Of a stretch of 47,799 nt of DNA, positions 33,885 through 41,014 are shown piece by piece. The position numbers and the translations under genes are program-made. The stretch is from positions 1 to 47,799 of the forward strand of contig DASPKX010000149.1 of NCBI GenBank assembly GCA_035627835.1, written 5' to 3'. The stretch is from DASPKX01 sp035627835. Lineage in GTDB: Bacteria; Verrucomicrobiota; Verrucomicrobiia; Limisphaerales; SXQI01. Each line of letters begins with the position of its first letter. The first letter of the stretch is position 1. The notes beneath the pieces are model-generated. The model was not told where the DNA came from and ran no database searches. It saw only the letters and a program-made list of their open reading frames with translations.

Positions 33885-34378
33885 GACTGCAGGTTGTTGA
33901 AGCGAATTTGTGGGAGAGCCAGGCGAACGATCGCGGCGCCGGCGCCGACGACGGAGGCGCTCATGAACATCACGAGGGCGGCGATGGCGGCTATCCAGGG
34001 AAGGGTCAGTTGATTAGCGAGCAGCTTGCCGGCGCGGAATAAAGCTTCGAAGAAGCTCAAGGCGGCGCCCGCGTTTTCAGCGACAGCGGTGGATTTGGCC
34101 GCTTCTGTCAGGTTTACGGCGCTATCGGCAACCGAGATTCCATAGATGACGCCGACATACGCCACGGCAGCGGTGATGAGGAACAAAATTTGCGCGGACT
34201 TCGGCCAACGCTGGAAGGAGCGTTTGTACCAGGGGAGAGCCTTCTGGGCGGCAATGGCCGCGAGCACGCGGGGCATGAGCGTCCCAGGCGCGGGGCGTTC
34301 GCCGAGCATCTTGAGCTTCCGATCGATAAGCTTTTCCAGGCGCTGTTCGTATTCTGGATTCATAGGGGTGACTTTCAT
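33881..34378 (-). CDS. Membrane protein, possible anti-sigma factor
   Basis: 165 aa. The cytoplasmic start MNPEYEQRLEKLIDRKLKML then GERPAPGTLMPRVLAAIAAQ is a helical head typical of anti-sigma partners in this phylum. It is followed by two hydrophobic segments (ILFLITAAVAYVGVIYGI, WIAAIAALVMFMSASVVGAG). No zinc HxxxCxxC motif is seen. It overlaps the sigma gene by 4 nt (ATGA) and the next gene by 4 nt. Assignment as anti-sigma rests on position and head-plus-membrane layout only. Confidence 0.6.
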   Translation of the reverse strand: MKVTPMNPEYEQRLEKLIDRKLKMLGERPAPGTLMPRVLAAIAAQKALPWYKRSFQRWPKSAQILFLITAAVAYVGVIYGISVADSAVNLTEAAKSTAVAENAGAALSFFEALFRAGKLLANQLTLPWIAAIAALVMFMSASVVGAGAAIVRLALPQIRFNNLQS

Positions 34379-35013
34379 GCGATGGGAAGAGCGTGCGCGG
34401 CCAGGCGCGCGTTCTTGCTCAAAGCGCTGGAGGACTTTTCAAAGCGTTCAGTGGTGGAGACGGGCGCGGCGCCAGGGCCGTCATCACCGTCGAACCGCAG
34501 CTTCTTCTTGAGAGCTTCGCGGCCGCGGAAGATGTCGATCTTCACCTTGCTTAGGGAGACTTTCATCTTAGCGGAGATTTCCTCGTAGGAGAGGTTCTCG
34601 AAATGAAAGAGCACCAGCGGAATGCGTTGCGAAGGAGGGAGCTTTTCCAATGCTTCTTCCAACAGTGCGCGGGTGTCCGCTGAGTCGAGGTCATCGAGGA
34701 AGTCGCCCTCGGCCGCGAAATTCATCTCCTGCTCTTCTTCGCCGTCGTCCTTGTTGAACATTTCGGAGAAGAAACGCCACCGGTTCCGATAACGGGAAAG
34801 GTGGTTGAGGCACATGTTGGTCGTGACCGTTTTGAGCCAGCCGCCTGCGGTGGGGCTGGCTGCAAGTTCATGCCAGCGGGCAAACGCTTTCAGGAAGACT
34901 TCCTGGGCGATGTCCTGCGCCTCGGCTTCGTTCGCGGTCAAGCGAACAGCCGTCGTAAATACCATGTTCTGGTAGTTCCGCATGAACTGCTCAAATTGTT
35001 CGGTTTCTGACAT
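34375..35013 (-). CDS. ECF-subfamily RNA polymerase sigma factor
   Basis: 212 aa. Region 2: QFMRNYQNMVFTTAVRLTAN then EAEAQDIAQEVFLKAFARWH, with the -10 recognition helix around AQDIAQEVFLKAF. Region 4: LEEALEKLPPSQRIPLVLFH and YEEISAKMKVSLSKVKIDIF, the helix-turn-helix that reads the -35. A longer C-terminal tail (about 25 residues: PVSTTERFEKSS...) follows, unusual for compact ECF proteins. It overlaps the downstream membrane gene by ATGA. A possible autoregulated ECF promoter and 10-bp tandem repeats lie upstream. Confidence 0.93.
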   Translation of the reverse strand: MSETEQFEQFMRNYQNMVFTTAVRLTANEAEAQDIAQEVFLKAFARWHELAASPTAGGWLKTVTTNMCLNHLSRYRNRWRFFSEMFNKDDGEEEQEMNFAAEGDFLDDLDSADTRALLEEALEKLPPSQRIPLVLFHFENLSYEEISAKMKVSLSKVKIDIFRGREALKKKLRFDGDDGPGAAPVSTTERFEKSSSALSKNARLAAHALPIA

Positions 35014-35044
35014 TTAGGCCCGGTTCCAGCAGGGCGTTGACGAT

Positions 35045-35075
35045 AGGAGAACACAACCTCCCTTAAGGAAGTTAC
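35045..35075 (-). promoter_or_regulatory. Candidate ECF-type promoter of sigma operon
   Basis: On the minus strand a TAACTTC-like -35 (about 35068-35075) is followed after roughly 16-17 nt by TTCTCC (about 35045-35051), similar in style to sigma-E promoters (GAACTT/TCTGA). It lies 30-60 nt upstream of the sigma start. Weak evidence. Confidence 0.3.
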
Positions 35076-35166
35076 AAAAAAGTGAGAGTGAGTGGCATGA
35101 TAAAGATCAGAGCCGTGGGCAAGTCATCATTTTTCCAGAGGCGTTCACGATGCGTTCCATGGGAAC

Positions 35167-35206
35167 CGTGTAAAAGCGTGTATAATCGTGTAAAAGTGTG
35201 TATTAG
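35167..35206. repeat. 10-bp GTGTA tandem repeats
   Basis: Four 10-bp units: CGTGTAAAAG, CGTGTATAAT, CGTGTAAAAG, TGTGTATTAG. The period equals one helix turn. They lie 154-193 nt upstream of the sigma gene start. They may be operators, or one more phrase-type repeat. Confidence 0.7.
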
Positions 35207-35273
35207 CGAGAGTTGAAGCGAGTTGGCATTTTGGGTGCCTCGGCGAAAGGCGGTGATAGGCACCGCTAGCAGA

Positions 35274-35418
35274 GGTTCGGGTGGGCGTCATGTGACGCGG
35301 AACGCCGCCGACGCGCGGTCGAGGACCGGGCCCATCATCCCCCTTCCAGAACGAACGCGCTGGAGGTAACCGGGCACTTCCAGCGGATGCAGGCTTGGTT
35401 CGGGTGGGCGTCATGTGA
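35274..35418. repeat. 22-bp direct repeats, 123 bp apart
   Basis: GGTTCGGGTGGGCGTCATGT plus GA occurs at 35274-35295 and 35397-35418. Each is followed about 20-25 nt later by a GGTCxxxGACC palindrome, so the whole unit is duplicated. Confidence 0.75.
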
Positions 35419-35434
35419 TGCCGAAGGCAGCCCA

Positions 35435-35463
35435 GGACGCCCGGTCGGGGACCGGGCCTACCA
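35435..35463. repeat. Inverted copy of the GGTAG-palindrome repeat
   Basis: Reverse complement of the third copy at 12030-12058, identical over about 29 bp, including the dyad CCCGGTC-GGG-GACCGGG (35440-35456) and the GCCTACC end. Confidence 0.82.
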
Positions 35464-35562
35464 TTACGGGCCTGCGTGGTATTCAGATGAGGCAGCTTCA
35501 TCACGCATGACGTGTATTCTTAGTTTTCATGCATGTCAATCGCCTATTCGTGGCGCGACGGG

Positions 35563-36297
35563 TCAGGCGAGAAGCATTTTCAGGGCGGCGGCGGCGAGGA
35601 TGAAGGCGAGGGCTTTTTGGAGAGCGGCACGGGGGAGACGCGCGCCATAGGTGGAGCCAGCCCAGCCGCCGAGGCCTGCGGCTAGCACGTAAACGCCCAT
35701 ATCAGCCGGGAGTTTGTTGCCGGTGCCTAAGAGGCCAAGGATCGCTGCCGCAGAGTTAATCACGATGAAGGCGGCGCAGAGGCCCATGGTTTCGTGCAGG
35801 GTTCCCCAACCGGCGAAGATGAGGAGCGGAGCCAGAAATATGCCTCCCCCAAGGCCGGTCAACCCCGCAAGCAAACCGATTCCGGCAGCAGAGAGATATA
35901 CCTTCCATCGTGCGGCAGGAGGTCGGCTGGGGCCGGTGTTTTCCGGTTTGCGGAGGAATATCTTTATGGCGGACCAGAGCAAAAGGAGGCTTACGACTTT
36001 TGTGTGGATCCAACGGGGAAGATCAATGGCTCCTCCGATTACCGCGAAAGGCGCTGAACAGGCCACAAGAGGGCCAAGCATGCCCCACGGGATTTGACCC
36101 GAGCGTGCGAACCGCAGGCATGACATCCCCGCGACTATTAAGTTAAGGAGCAACGCCGCCGGGCGAACAGCAAGGGCTGAGACACCAGCGAGCGTCAATG
36201 CGGCAAGGTGGGCTGAAGCGCCCCCCTGCCCCACGCTCGCGTAGAGAGCGCCAATAGTGAAGAGGAGAGGCAGCAGCCAGAGCCACGTCTCAGGCAT
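35563..36297 (-). CDS. TauE/SafE-family membrane transporter
   Basis: 244-aa integral membrane protein (sulfite exporter TauE/SafE, TSUP). Two homologous halves: GALYASVGQGGASAHLAALT and GIGLLAGLTGLGGGIFLAPL, the glycine-rich loop motifs that define the family. About eight hydrophobic segments. The substrate may be sulfite, sulfoacetate or another organosulfur anion, and is unknown. Start ATG 36297 is 18 nt after the infC stop, so it is likely co-transcribed with infC on the minus strand. Confidence 0.86.
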   Translation of the reverse strand: MPETWLWLLPLLFTIGALYASVGQGGASAHLAALTLAGVSALAVRPAALLLNLIVAGMSCLRFARSGQIPWGMLGPLVACSAPFAVIGGAIDLPRWIHTKVVSLLLLWSAIKIFLRKPENTGPSRPPAARWKVYLSAAGIGLLAGLTGLGGGIFLAPLLIFAGWGTLHETMGLCAAFIVINSAAAILGLLGTGNKLPADMGVYVLAAGLGGWAGSTYGARLPRAALQKALAFILAAAALKMLLA

Positions 36298-36315
36298 AGC
36301 TCGGGCTGCGGGGAA

Positions 36316-37044
36316 TTATTGCTGCGCAGGCGGCTCGGGAAGCGTGTCGAAGGGGCTCGAGCCGAACTTCGTTGGGTTCTCCGCAGCATCGGTGGCAATG
36401 CGGGGGGCCTTGGCGGCTTTGGCGGCCTTCGGCTGCTCGGCCGGAGCGGCGGCCTCTGGAGGAGCCTCGTCCTCGCCCTTCGGATTCTTGGCCCGCTTGT
36501 TGCGGGGATGAGGGGCGATCATGACGTTGATCCCTTTGCCGATCAGCTTGGGCTGAGTGTCGGGGTGCCCCCAGGGAGTGAGTTCCTTGATGAAGTTATT
36601 CACCTGTTGGAACCCGATTTCCTGGTGCGCCATCTCGCGGCCGCGGAAACGAAGGCTCACTTTGACCTTCATGTCTTCGCAGAGGAAGTCGATGGCGTGG
36701 GTGAGCTTGACCTTAAAATCGTGCGGGTCAATGGAAGGGCTTAACTGCACTTCCTTGACCTTGCCAGCATGGTGCTTCTTGACGTCCTTATCCTTCTTGG
36801 ACTGCTCGTAGCGGAACTTGCCGAAGTCAACCAACCGGCAAACGGGGGGGTTGGCGTTTGGAACGATTTCGACGAGATCGACGCCGTGTACCTGCGCGAG
36901 GCGCAAAGCCTCGGAGGTTTGAAGAACGCCGAGCTGCTTGTTATCAGGGGAAATGACCCGAACCTCGCGGGCGCGGATTTTCCCGTTAACCCTGAAGAAC
37001 GAACTCGGATGAGGAGGATGACGCGGAGGAAAAGGGCGGCTCAA
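36316..37044 (-). CDS. infC: Translation initiation factor IF-3 with C-terminal extension
   Basis: 242 aa, start TTG 37044, supported by GGTGAGG a few bases upstream. N-domain: RVNGKIRAREVRVISPDNKQ, then LVEIVPNANPPVCRLVDFGK followed by FRYEQSKKDK. C-domain: EVQLSPSIDPHDFKVKLTHA and KVKVSLRFRGREMAHQEIGF. Standard IF-3 ends after about 175-180 residues; here about 60 residues of Ala/Pro/Lys/Glu-rich tail follow (from residue 180 on: GEDEAPPEAAAPAEQPKAAK...). It binds the 30S subunit and proofreads the start codon. Non-AUG starts are typical of infC because IF-3 represses its own weak start. The partners rpmI and rplT are not adjacent; a TauE-like gene is. Confidence 0.93.
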   Translation of the reverse strand: MSRPFPPRHPPHPSSFFRVNGKIRAREVRVISPDNKQLGVLQTSEALRLAQVHGVDLVEIVPNANPPVCRLVDFGKFRYEQSKKDKDVKKHHAGKVKEVQLSPSIDPHDFKVKLTHAIDFLCEDMKVKVSLRFRGREMAHQEIGFQQVNNFIKELTPWGHPDTQPKLIGKGINVMIAPHPRNKRAKNPKGEDEAPPEAAAPAEQPKAAKAAKAPRIATDAAENPTKFGSSPFDTLPEPPAQQ

Positions 37045-37243
37045 GACACCCTCACCAGTTGAGTTTTAACCATGTATTAAAAAAGTCACCGTTTGCATTC
37101 CACTTCGCAAAGTGGAAGTCGCCTCGTTATTTATCACGCGCTTTTTGAGCCGCAAGTGAAATCCTGCTGGCCGCGCGCCAAGCGTGATCACACGATGCGG
37201 CAAAGGAACGTCCTGAGCTATTCGTTTTGGCTCTCAAGCCCCT

Positions 37244-37260
37244 ATGAGGGAAACCCTCAT
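37244..37260. terminator. Hairpin downstream of glutathione peroxidase
   Basis: Perfect 7-bp stem ATGAGGG (37244-37250) / CCCTCAT (37254-37260), loop AAA. It lies 11 nt after the minus-strand gpx stop. No T-run follows, so it may be a weak terminator or mRNA end-stabiliser. Confidence 0.4.
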
Positions 37261-37271
37261 CCGAACGAGCG

Positions 37272-37820
37272 CTACTTCTTTGCAGCGAGCGCAGCCTCGA
37301 TAGCCTTGGTCACTTCGGGATCATCCGGAGTGGTTTTGGGCTCGAAGCGGGCGAGAACCTTGCCGTCGCGACCGATCAGGAATTTGCCAAAGTTCCACTT
37401 GATGTCGCCGGGGAAAGCAGCGCTTTCACCAGCGAGTTCCTTGTAAAGCGCGTGGCGGTTGGGGCCGTTCACGTCGAGCTTATCCATCACTGGGAAAGTC
37501 ACGTTATACTTAGTGGAGCAGAACTCTTTGATCTCCTCGTTGGTCCCTGGCTCCTGGCCGCCAAATTGGTTGCAAGGGAAAGCAAGAACGGTGAAGCCCT
37601 TGTCCTTGTACTTATCGTGAACAGCCTGGAGAGCTTTGTATTGCGGGGTGAGGCCGCACTTGGAAGCGACGTTCACCACGAGCAGGACCTGGCCCTTGTA
37701 TTTATCGAGGGTGACATCCTTGCCGTCGATGTCCTTAGTTTTCACTTTGTAGATGTCACCCGCAGTGACGGCGACCATTTGGGCAAGGCAAAGGCCAACC
37801 AGGAGCGCGACTAATTTCAT
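37272..37820 (-). CDS. Exported glutathione peroxidase family protein
   Basis: 182 aa thiol peroxidase (GPx/BtuE group, Cys form). A signal peptide (MKLVALLVGLCLAQMVAVTA) precedes the fold. Catalytic Cys in NVASKCGLTPQY, then the GPx box FPCNQFGGQEPGTNEEI, which supplies a Gln and the second Cys position, and the Trp in IKWNFGKFLIG. These form the GPx tetrad (Cys, Gln, Trp, Asn). It reduces hydroperoxides, probably with thioredoxin as electron donor. An exported location is unusual and needs a periplasmic thiol source. 51 nt downstream of the parvulin gene, same strand. Confidence 0.92.
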   Translation of the reverse strand: MKLVALLVGLCLAQMVAVTAGDIYKVKTKDIDGKDVTLDKYKGQVLLVVNVASKCGLTPQYKALQAVHDKYKDKGFTVLAFPCNQFGGQEPGTNEEIKEFCSTKYNVTFPVMDKLDVNGPNRHALYKELAGESAAFPGDIKWNFGKFLIGRDGKVLARFEPKTTPDDPEVTKAIEAALAAKK

Positions 37821-37871
37821 GGCGTGAGGATGATTCGAGGTTTTGGTTGTGTCAACGAGAGCCGGAGGGCA

Positions 37872-38867
37872 TCACATGCCCGTGATTTCCACGGCGGCCT
37901 CTTTCTTGAGCTGGTCCACGAATGTTGGCAGCTCCTTTTGAACAGCTTCCTGGAGAAGGGCGTCGCGGATGCGATCCTCGACTTGCGCGAGGTCGATTGT
38001 TTTTGAAGGAATGCGCTCGAGAAGCTTGATGATGTGAAAGCCGTATCGGGTGGAGACAACGTCACTCACCTGCCCTGGCTGCAAGGAAATTGCGGCCGCT
38101 TCGAACTCGAGGGGCATCTGGCCGCGGGCGAACGTGTATTCCCCACCCTTTTCCTTAGTGGGCCCGTCTTCGCTGTTGTCTTTCACGAGAGTTTCCCAAT
38201 TTTTCCCGTCGCGAGCCTGGGCGAGGATTTGCTCTAATTTTTGGCGCTTCTCGGCTTTGATGTCGTTCGGGAGTTCGCGACCGGCCTGGTCTTTGGTGGC
38301 AAGGAGGATGTGGCTCACCTTGAACATTTCCGGCTCTTTGAACTTGTCGGGATTGTCGGTGTAGAACTTCTTGACCTGCTCGGAGGTGATGTTCTGTTTG
38401 CCTTTGATTTCACGATCAATGACAGCTTTGACGATGGCCTGCTCGCGGACCTGCTTCTCAAACTGCTCGGGGGTGACCCCTTCAGCGCGAAGCTGGCGGT
38501 GGAAAGCGGCTTCGCTCGGCGCGCGCTTTTTGAGTTCGCCAATAAACTTCTCAGAGGTGGCAGCGCCTTCCTTTTTGTCCGCCTCCGTGGCCCGGTTCAG
38601 AAAGAGCTGCGTGGCGAGCAAGCGATCGATGATCTGATCTTCGATCTGCTTGCGCTGGGCATCTGGAATGGCGCGCCCGCTAGCGGCGCGATTGGCTTTG
38701 AAAGCAAGGTAAGCTTCCTCAACCTGGCTGGCTTTGACTTCCACCCCTTTCCCCTTGGCGACCACTTTGTCAGGGAACAGGTCGCCATAAGTGGATTTGG
38801 CGGCCTGGGCGAACGTGGCAGGCAATGCCATGATCGCCACTGCGAGGAGTAGAGAGGTAAACTTCAC
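37872..38867 (-). CDS. Periplasmic parvulin peptidyl-prolyl isomerase (SurA/PrsA-like)
   Basis: 331 aa. GTG start 38867, one base after the serA stop codon. Signal peptide MKFTSLLLAVAIMALPATFAQA. The N-terminal chaperone part has a SurA-like helix-rich head (RAIPDAQRKQIEDQIIDRLL). The parvulin domain at about 175-275 contains MFKVSHILLATK, GGEYTFARGQMPLEFEAAA and VSTRYGFHIIKLLER. It helps fold exported and outer-membrane proteins. The start sits at the end of serA, so the two are coupled. Confidence 0.92.
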   Translation of the reverse strand: MKFTSLLLAVAIMALPATFAQAAKSTYGDLFPDKVVAKGKGVEVKASQVEEAYLAFKANRAASGRAIPDAQRKQIEDQIIDRLLATQLFLNRATEADKKEGAATSEKFIGELKKRAPSEAAFHRQLRAEGVTPEQFEKQVREQAIVKAVIDREIKGKQNITSEQVKKFYTDNPDKFKEPEMFKVSHILLATKDQAGRELPNDIKAEKRQKLEQILAQARDGKNWETLVKDNSEDGPTKEKGGEYTFARGQMPLEFEAAAISLQPGQVSDVVSTRYGFHIIKLLERIPSKTIDLAQVEDRIRDALLQEAVQKELPTFVDQLKKEAAVEITGM

Positions 38868-38868
38868 G

Positions 38869-40458
38869 TTAGAGCTTTACGACTTTGACGTTGCTGATGT
38901 CGGAATCCTTCTGGATTTCAGCCAGAAGTTCAGGGTTAGGAACACTATCAAGAGCGAGCACAGTCAGCGCGGTGCCGCCGACAGCCTGGCGGCTGAGGCT
39001 CATGCTGGCGATGTTGACCTTGTGCTTGCCCATCAGAGTGCCAATGTATCCGACAATGCCGGGCCTGTCTTTGTTCGTCATAAAGAACAGAACGCCGGTG
39101 GGAATGATTTCCACGGGGTTGCTGTTCACGCGAACGATGCGGGGATGGGTGTGGGAGCCGTAGAAGGTGCCGCCTGCGGAAATCTTTTGGTCACCGGAAT
39201 GAACGGCGACATGGAGCCATTCGGAATAGTCGATGGCCTCGTTGGACTTCACCTCCTCGACGAGAATGCCTAGTTGCGTGGCGAGGGTGCGGACGTTCAC
39301 TTGGTTGACGTCGCGGCCCCCGGCCATTTCCAGAAAACCCTTCAAAACCGAGCGGGTGACGGGGTCACTCGGGAGTTCGGTGGCTTTGCCACCGTAGGTG
39401 ATAACGATGCGATCATTGCGCTTGGGCCCAAGCTGGGCGACGAGGCGGCCAAGCTGAGTGCCAAGATGCAGGTAAGGCTTCACCACCGCGAAGGTCTTCG
39501 CGTCGAGGTTCGGCAAGTTGACCGCGTTGCGAACTGCGCCGTCGATGAGGTAATCAGTGATCGCTTCGGCGACTTCGATCCCGACGTTTTCCTGAGCTTC
39601 GTCCGTGCTCGCGCCCAGGTGCGGTGTCATAATGACCTGTGGCAGAGGGCGTAGGGGAGAATCCGCAGGGAGCGGCTCGGTTTCATAGACGTCGAGCGCA
39701 GCGCCAGCGACCTGGCCGGACTTGATCGCTTCGAGGAGGTCGGCCTCGTTGATGATGCCGCCGCGAGCGCAATTCAGGACGCGCACGCCTTTTTTCATCT
39801 TCGCAAAGGCAGCGGTGTTGACCATGCCGCGGGTCTCTTCCGTCATGGGCATGTGGACGGTGATGAAGTCAGAGCGCGAATAGAGTTCGTCCAGCTCAAC
39901 AAGTTCAACTTGCAGCGCCTTGGCGCGGGAAAGAGCGAGGTATGGATCGTAGGCGAGCACCCGCATGCCGAACGCAATGGCGCGGCGGGCGACTTCGGTG
40001 CCGATGCGGCCCATGCCGAGGACGCCGAGCGTTTTGTTGTAAAGCTCGATGCCGGAGAAAGCTTTGCGATTCCATTCGCCTGCTTTCATGGAAGCGTTGG
40101 CCTGCGGGATCTTGCGGGCCAGCGACATCAGCATCGAGAAGGTGAGTTCCGCGGTGGAAATGGTGTTTCCGCCAGGGGTGTTCATGACGACGATGCCACG
40201 TTGCGTGGCGGCATCGACATCGACGTTGTCCACACCGACGCCAGCGCGGCCGACAACTTTGAGCTTGGGGGCGGCCTCGATGACTTTCTTTGTGATCTTG
40301 GTCTCGGAGCGAACGACCATCGCTTCAACATCGCTGACGAGCGGGAGCAATTCCGCTTCGGGAAGGCGTTTGTCGAGGACAACGACTTCGAATTCGGGGC
40401 GTTGTTTGAAGAGAGCTATCCCCTTTGGAGAAATGGGATCGCAGATCATCACTTTCAT
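38869..40458 (-). CDS. serA: D-3-phosphoglycerate dehydrogenase
   Basis: 529 aa, first committed step of serine synthesis (3-phosphoglycerate to 3-phosphohydroxypyruvate, NAD). Substrate domain start KVMICDPISPKGIALFKQRP; NAD motif GVLGMGRIGTEVARRAIAF; active-site Arg/Glu/His region ARGGIINEADL and MTPHLGASTDEAQ. An ASB/intervening domain (about 320-450) and a C-terminal ACT domain (NKDRPGIVGYIGTLMGKHKV) follow. This long type 1 form is usually feedback-inhibited by serine through the ACT domain. Codon use is uniform. The parvulin gene follows with one base between. Confidence 0.96.
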   Translation of the reverse strand: MKVMICDPISPKGIALFKQRPEFEVVVLDKRLPEAELLPLVSDVEAMVVRSETKITKKVIEAAPKLKVVGRAGVGVDNVDVDAATQRGIVVMNTPGGNTISTAELTFSMLMSLARKIPQANASMKAGEWNRKAFSGIELYNKTLGVLGMGRIGTEVARRAIAFGMRVLAYDPYLALSRAKALQVELVELDELYSRSDFITVHMPMTEETRGMVNTAAFAKMKKGVRVLNCARGGIINEADLLEAIKSGQVAGAALDVYETEPLPADSPLRPLPQVIMTPHLGASTDEAQENVGIEVAEAITDYLIDGAVRNAVNLPNLDAKTFAVVKPYLHLGTQLGRLVAQLGPKRNDRIVITYGGKATELPSDPVTRSVLKGFLEMAGGRDVNQVNVRTLATQLGILVEEVKSNEAIDYSEWLHVAVHSGDQKISAGGTFYGSHTHPRIVRVNSNPVEIIPTGVLFFMTNKDRPGIVGYIGTLMGKHKVNIASMSLSRQAVGGTALTVLALDSVPNPELLAEIQKDSDISNVKVVKL

Positions 40459-40526
40459 AATAGGGCGCGAAGTCTATGGGCGGGTATGGGGGGTGTCGAG
40501 AGTCTGTTTTAAGCGGATGAGGAGGT

Positions 40527-40570
40527 CCGCAGATTGCGCAGATTGCGCAGATTGCGCAGATTGCGCCGAT
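40527..40570. repeat. Tandem CGCAGATTG minisatellite
   Basis: Four perfect 9-bp units of CGCAGATTG in a row (40528-40563), then a partial unit CGCCGATC. Located between tRNA-Leu and the serA start. Same phrase as 8295-8324 and 32065-32096. The unit count is likely to vary between strains. Confidence 0.85.
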
Positions 40571-40584
40571 CAAAATAGGATCAA

Positions 40585-40669
40585 TGGTGGGCGCGACAGG
40601 GGTCGAACCTGCACGGATTACTCCACGGGATCCTAAGTCCCGCGCGTCTGCCAATTCCGCCACGCGCCC
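40585..40669 (-). tRNA. tRNA-Leu(TAG)
   Basis: 85 nt with long variable arm and encoded CCA. Acceptor GGGCGCG (plus 40663-40669 as complement) pairs with CGCGCCC (40589-40595); discriminator A and CCA at 40585-40588. Anticodon loop CTTAGGA in stem CGGGA/TCCCG gives anticodon TAG. D-loop GGAATTGGCAGACG is the standard Leu pattern. Confidence 0.92.
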
Positions 40670-40773
40670 ACACCAAAGCGCTGCACCAATCAACAGGGCA
40701 GCGAAGGGACGGAGACTGTGCCACTGCCATTGACGGAGGTCAAACAACTGTGAGCAGACGAGGAAGATTCAGG

Positions 40774-40865
40774 ACGAACACAGAGGAAACAGAGAGAAAA
40801 ACAGAGGGCACGGAGGGGGAAGCATTGAAGGAACAGGAGCCCCGATCGGGAGACGGAGCCTACCA
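40774..40865. repeat. ACAGAGG phrase repeat and degenerate GGTAG-palindrome
   Basis: Purine-rich text (AACACAGAGGAAACAGAGAG) is the opposite-strand form of the CTCTGCGACC phrase. It is followed by CCCCGATCGGGAGACGGAGC and CTACC, a degenerate copy of the GGTAG-palindrome family. The 100 bp after it, up to the promoter, shows nothing else. Confidence 0.55.
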
Positions 40866-40929
40866 TCGCTGGGTAACTTACCACCAGCTTAATTGTGAAT
40901 AACTCGGCCGATGGGACGCCGGTTTGATT

Positions 40930-40958
40930 TTGACAATCGTGCTCACAAGGGGCATGAA
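40930..40958 (+). promoter_or_regulatory. Weak candidate promoter of giant surface protein
   Basis: A consensus TTGACA (40930-40935) with a 17-nt spacer reaches CATGAA, a poor -10, 57 nt before the ATG. Low confidence; the -35 alone is convincing. Confidence 0.3.
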
Positions 40959-41014
40959 ATGCGACTATTCGTGTGAAATCGCTTTACTGATCGCGATCAC
41001 CCGTCTCACTTATT

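Larger units (their letters stand above)
35014..35562. other. 550-bp intergenic region with three repeat kinds
   Basis: No gene seen. From sigma start outward: candidate ECF promoter, 10-bp GTGTA tandem repeats (35167-35206), two 22-bp direct repeats (35274-35295, 35397-35418), a degenerate palindrome copy near 35317-35334, and a perfect inverted copy at 35435-35463. The far end is the TauE-like gene. Confidence 0.6.

Noticed and set aside
40527..40570. A CRISPR array
   Set aside because: Units are only 9 bp and directly adjacent with no spacers; no cas genes nearby.
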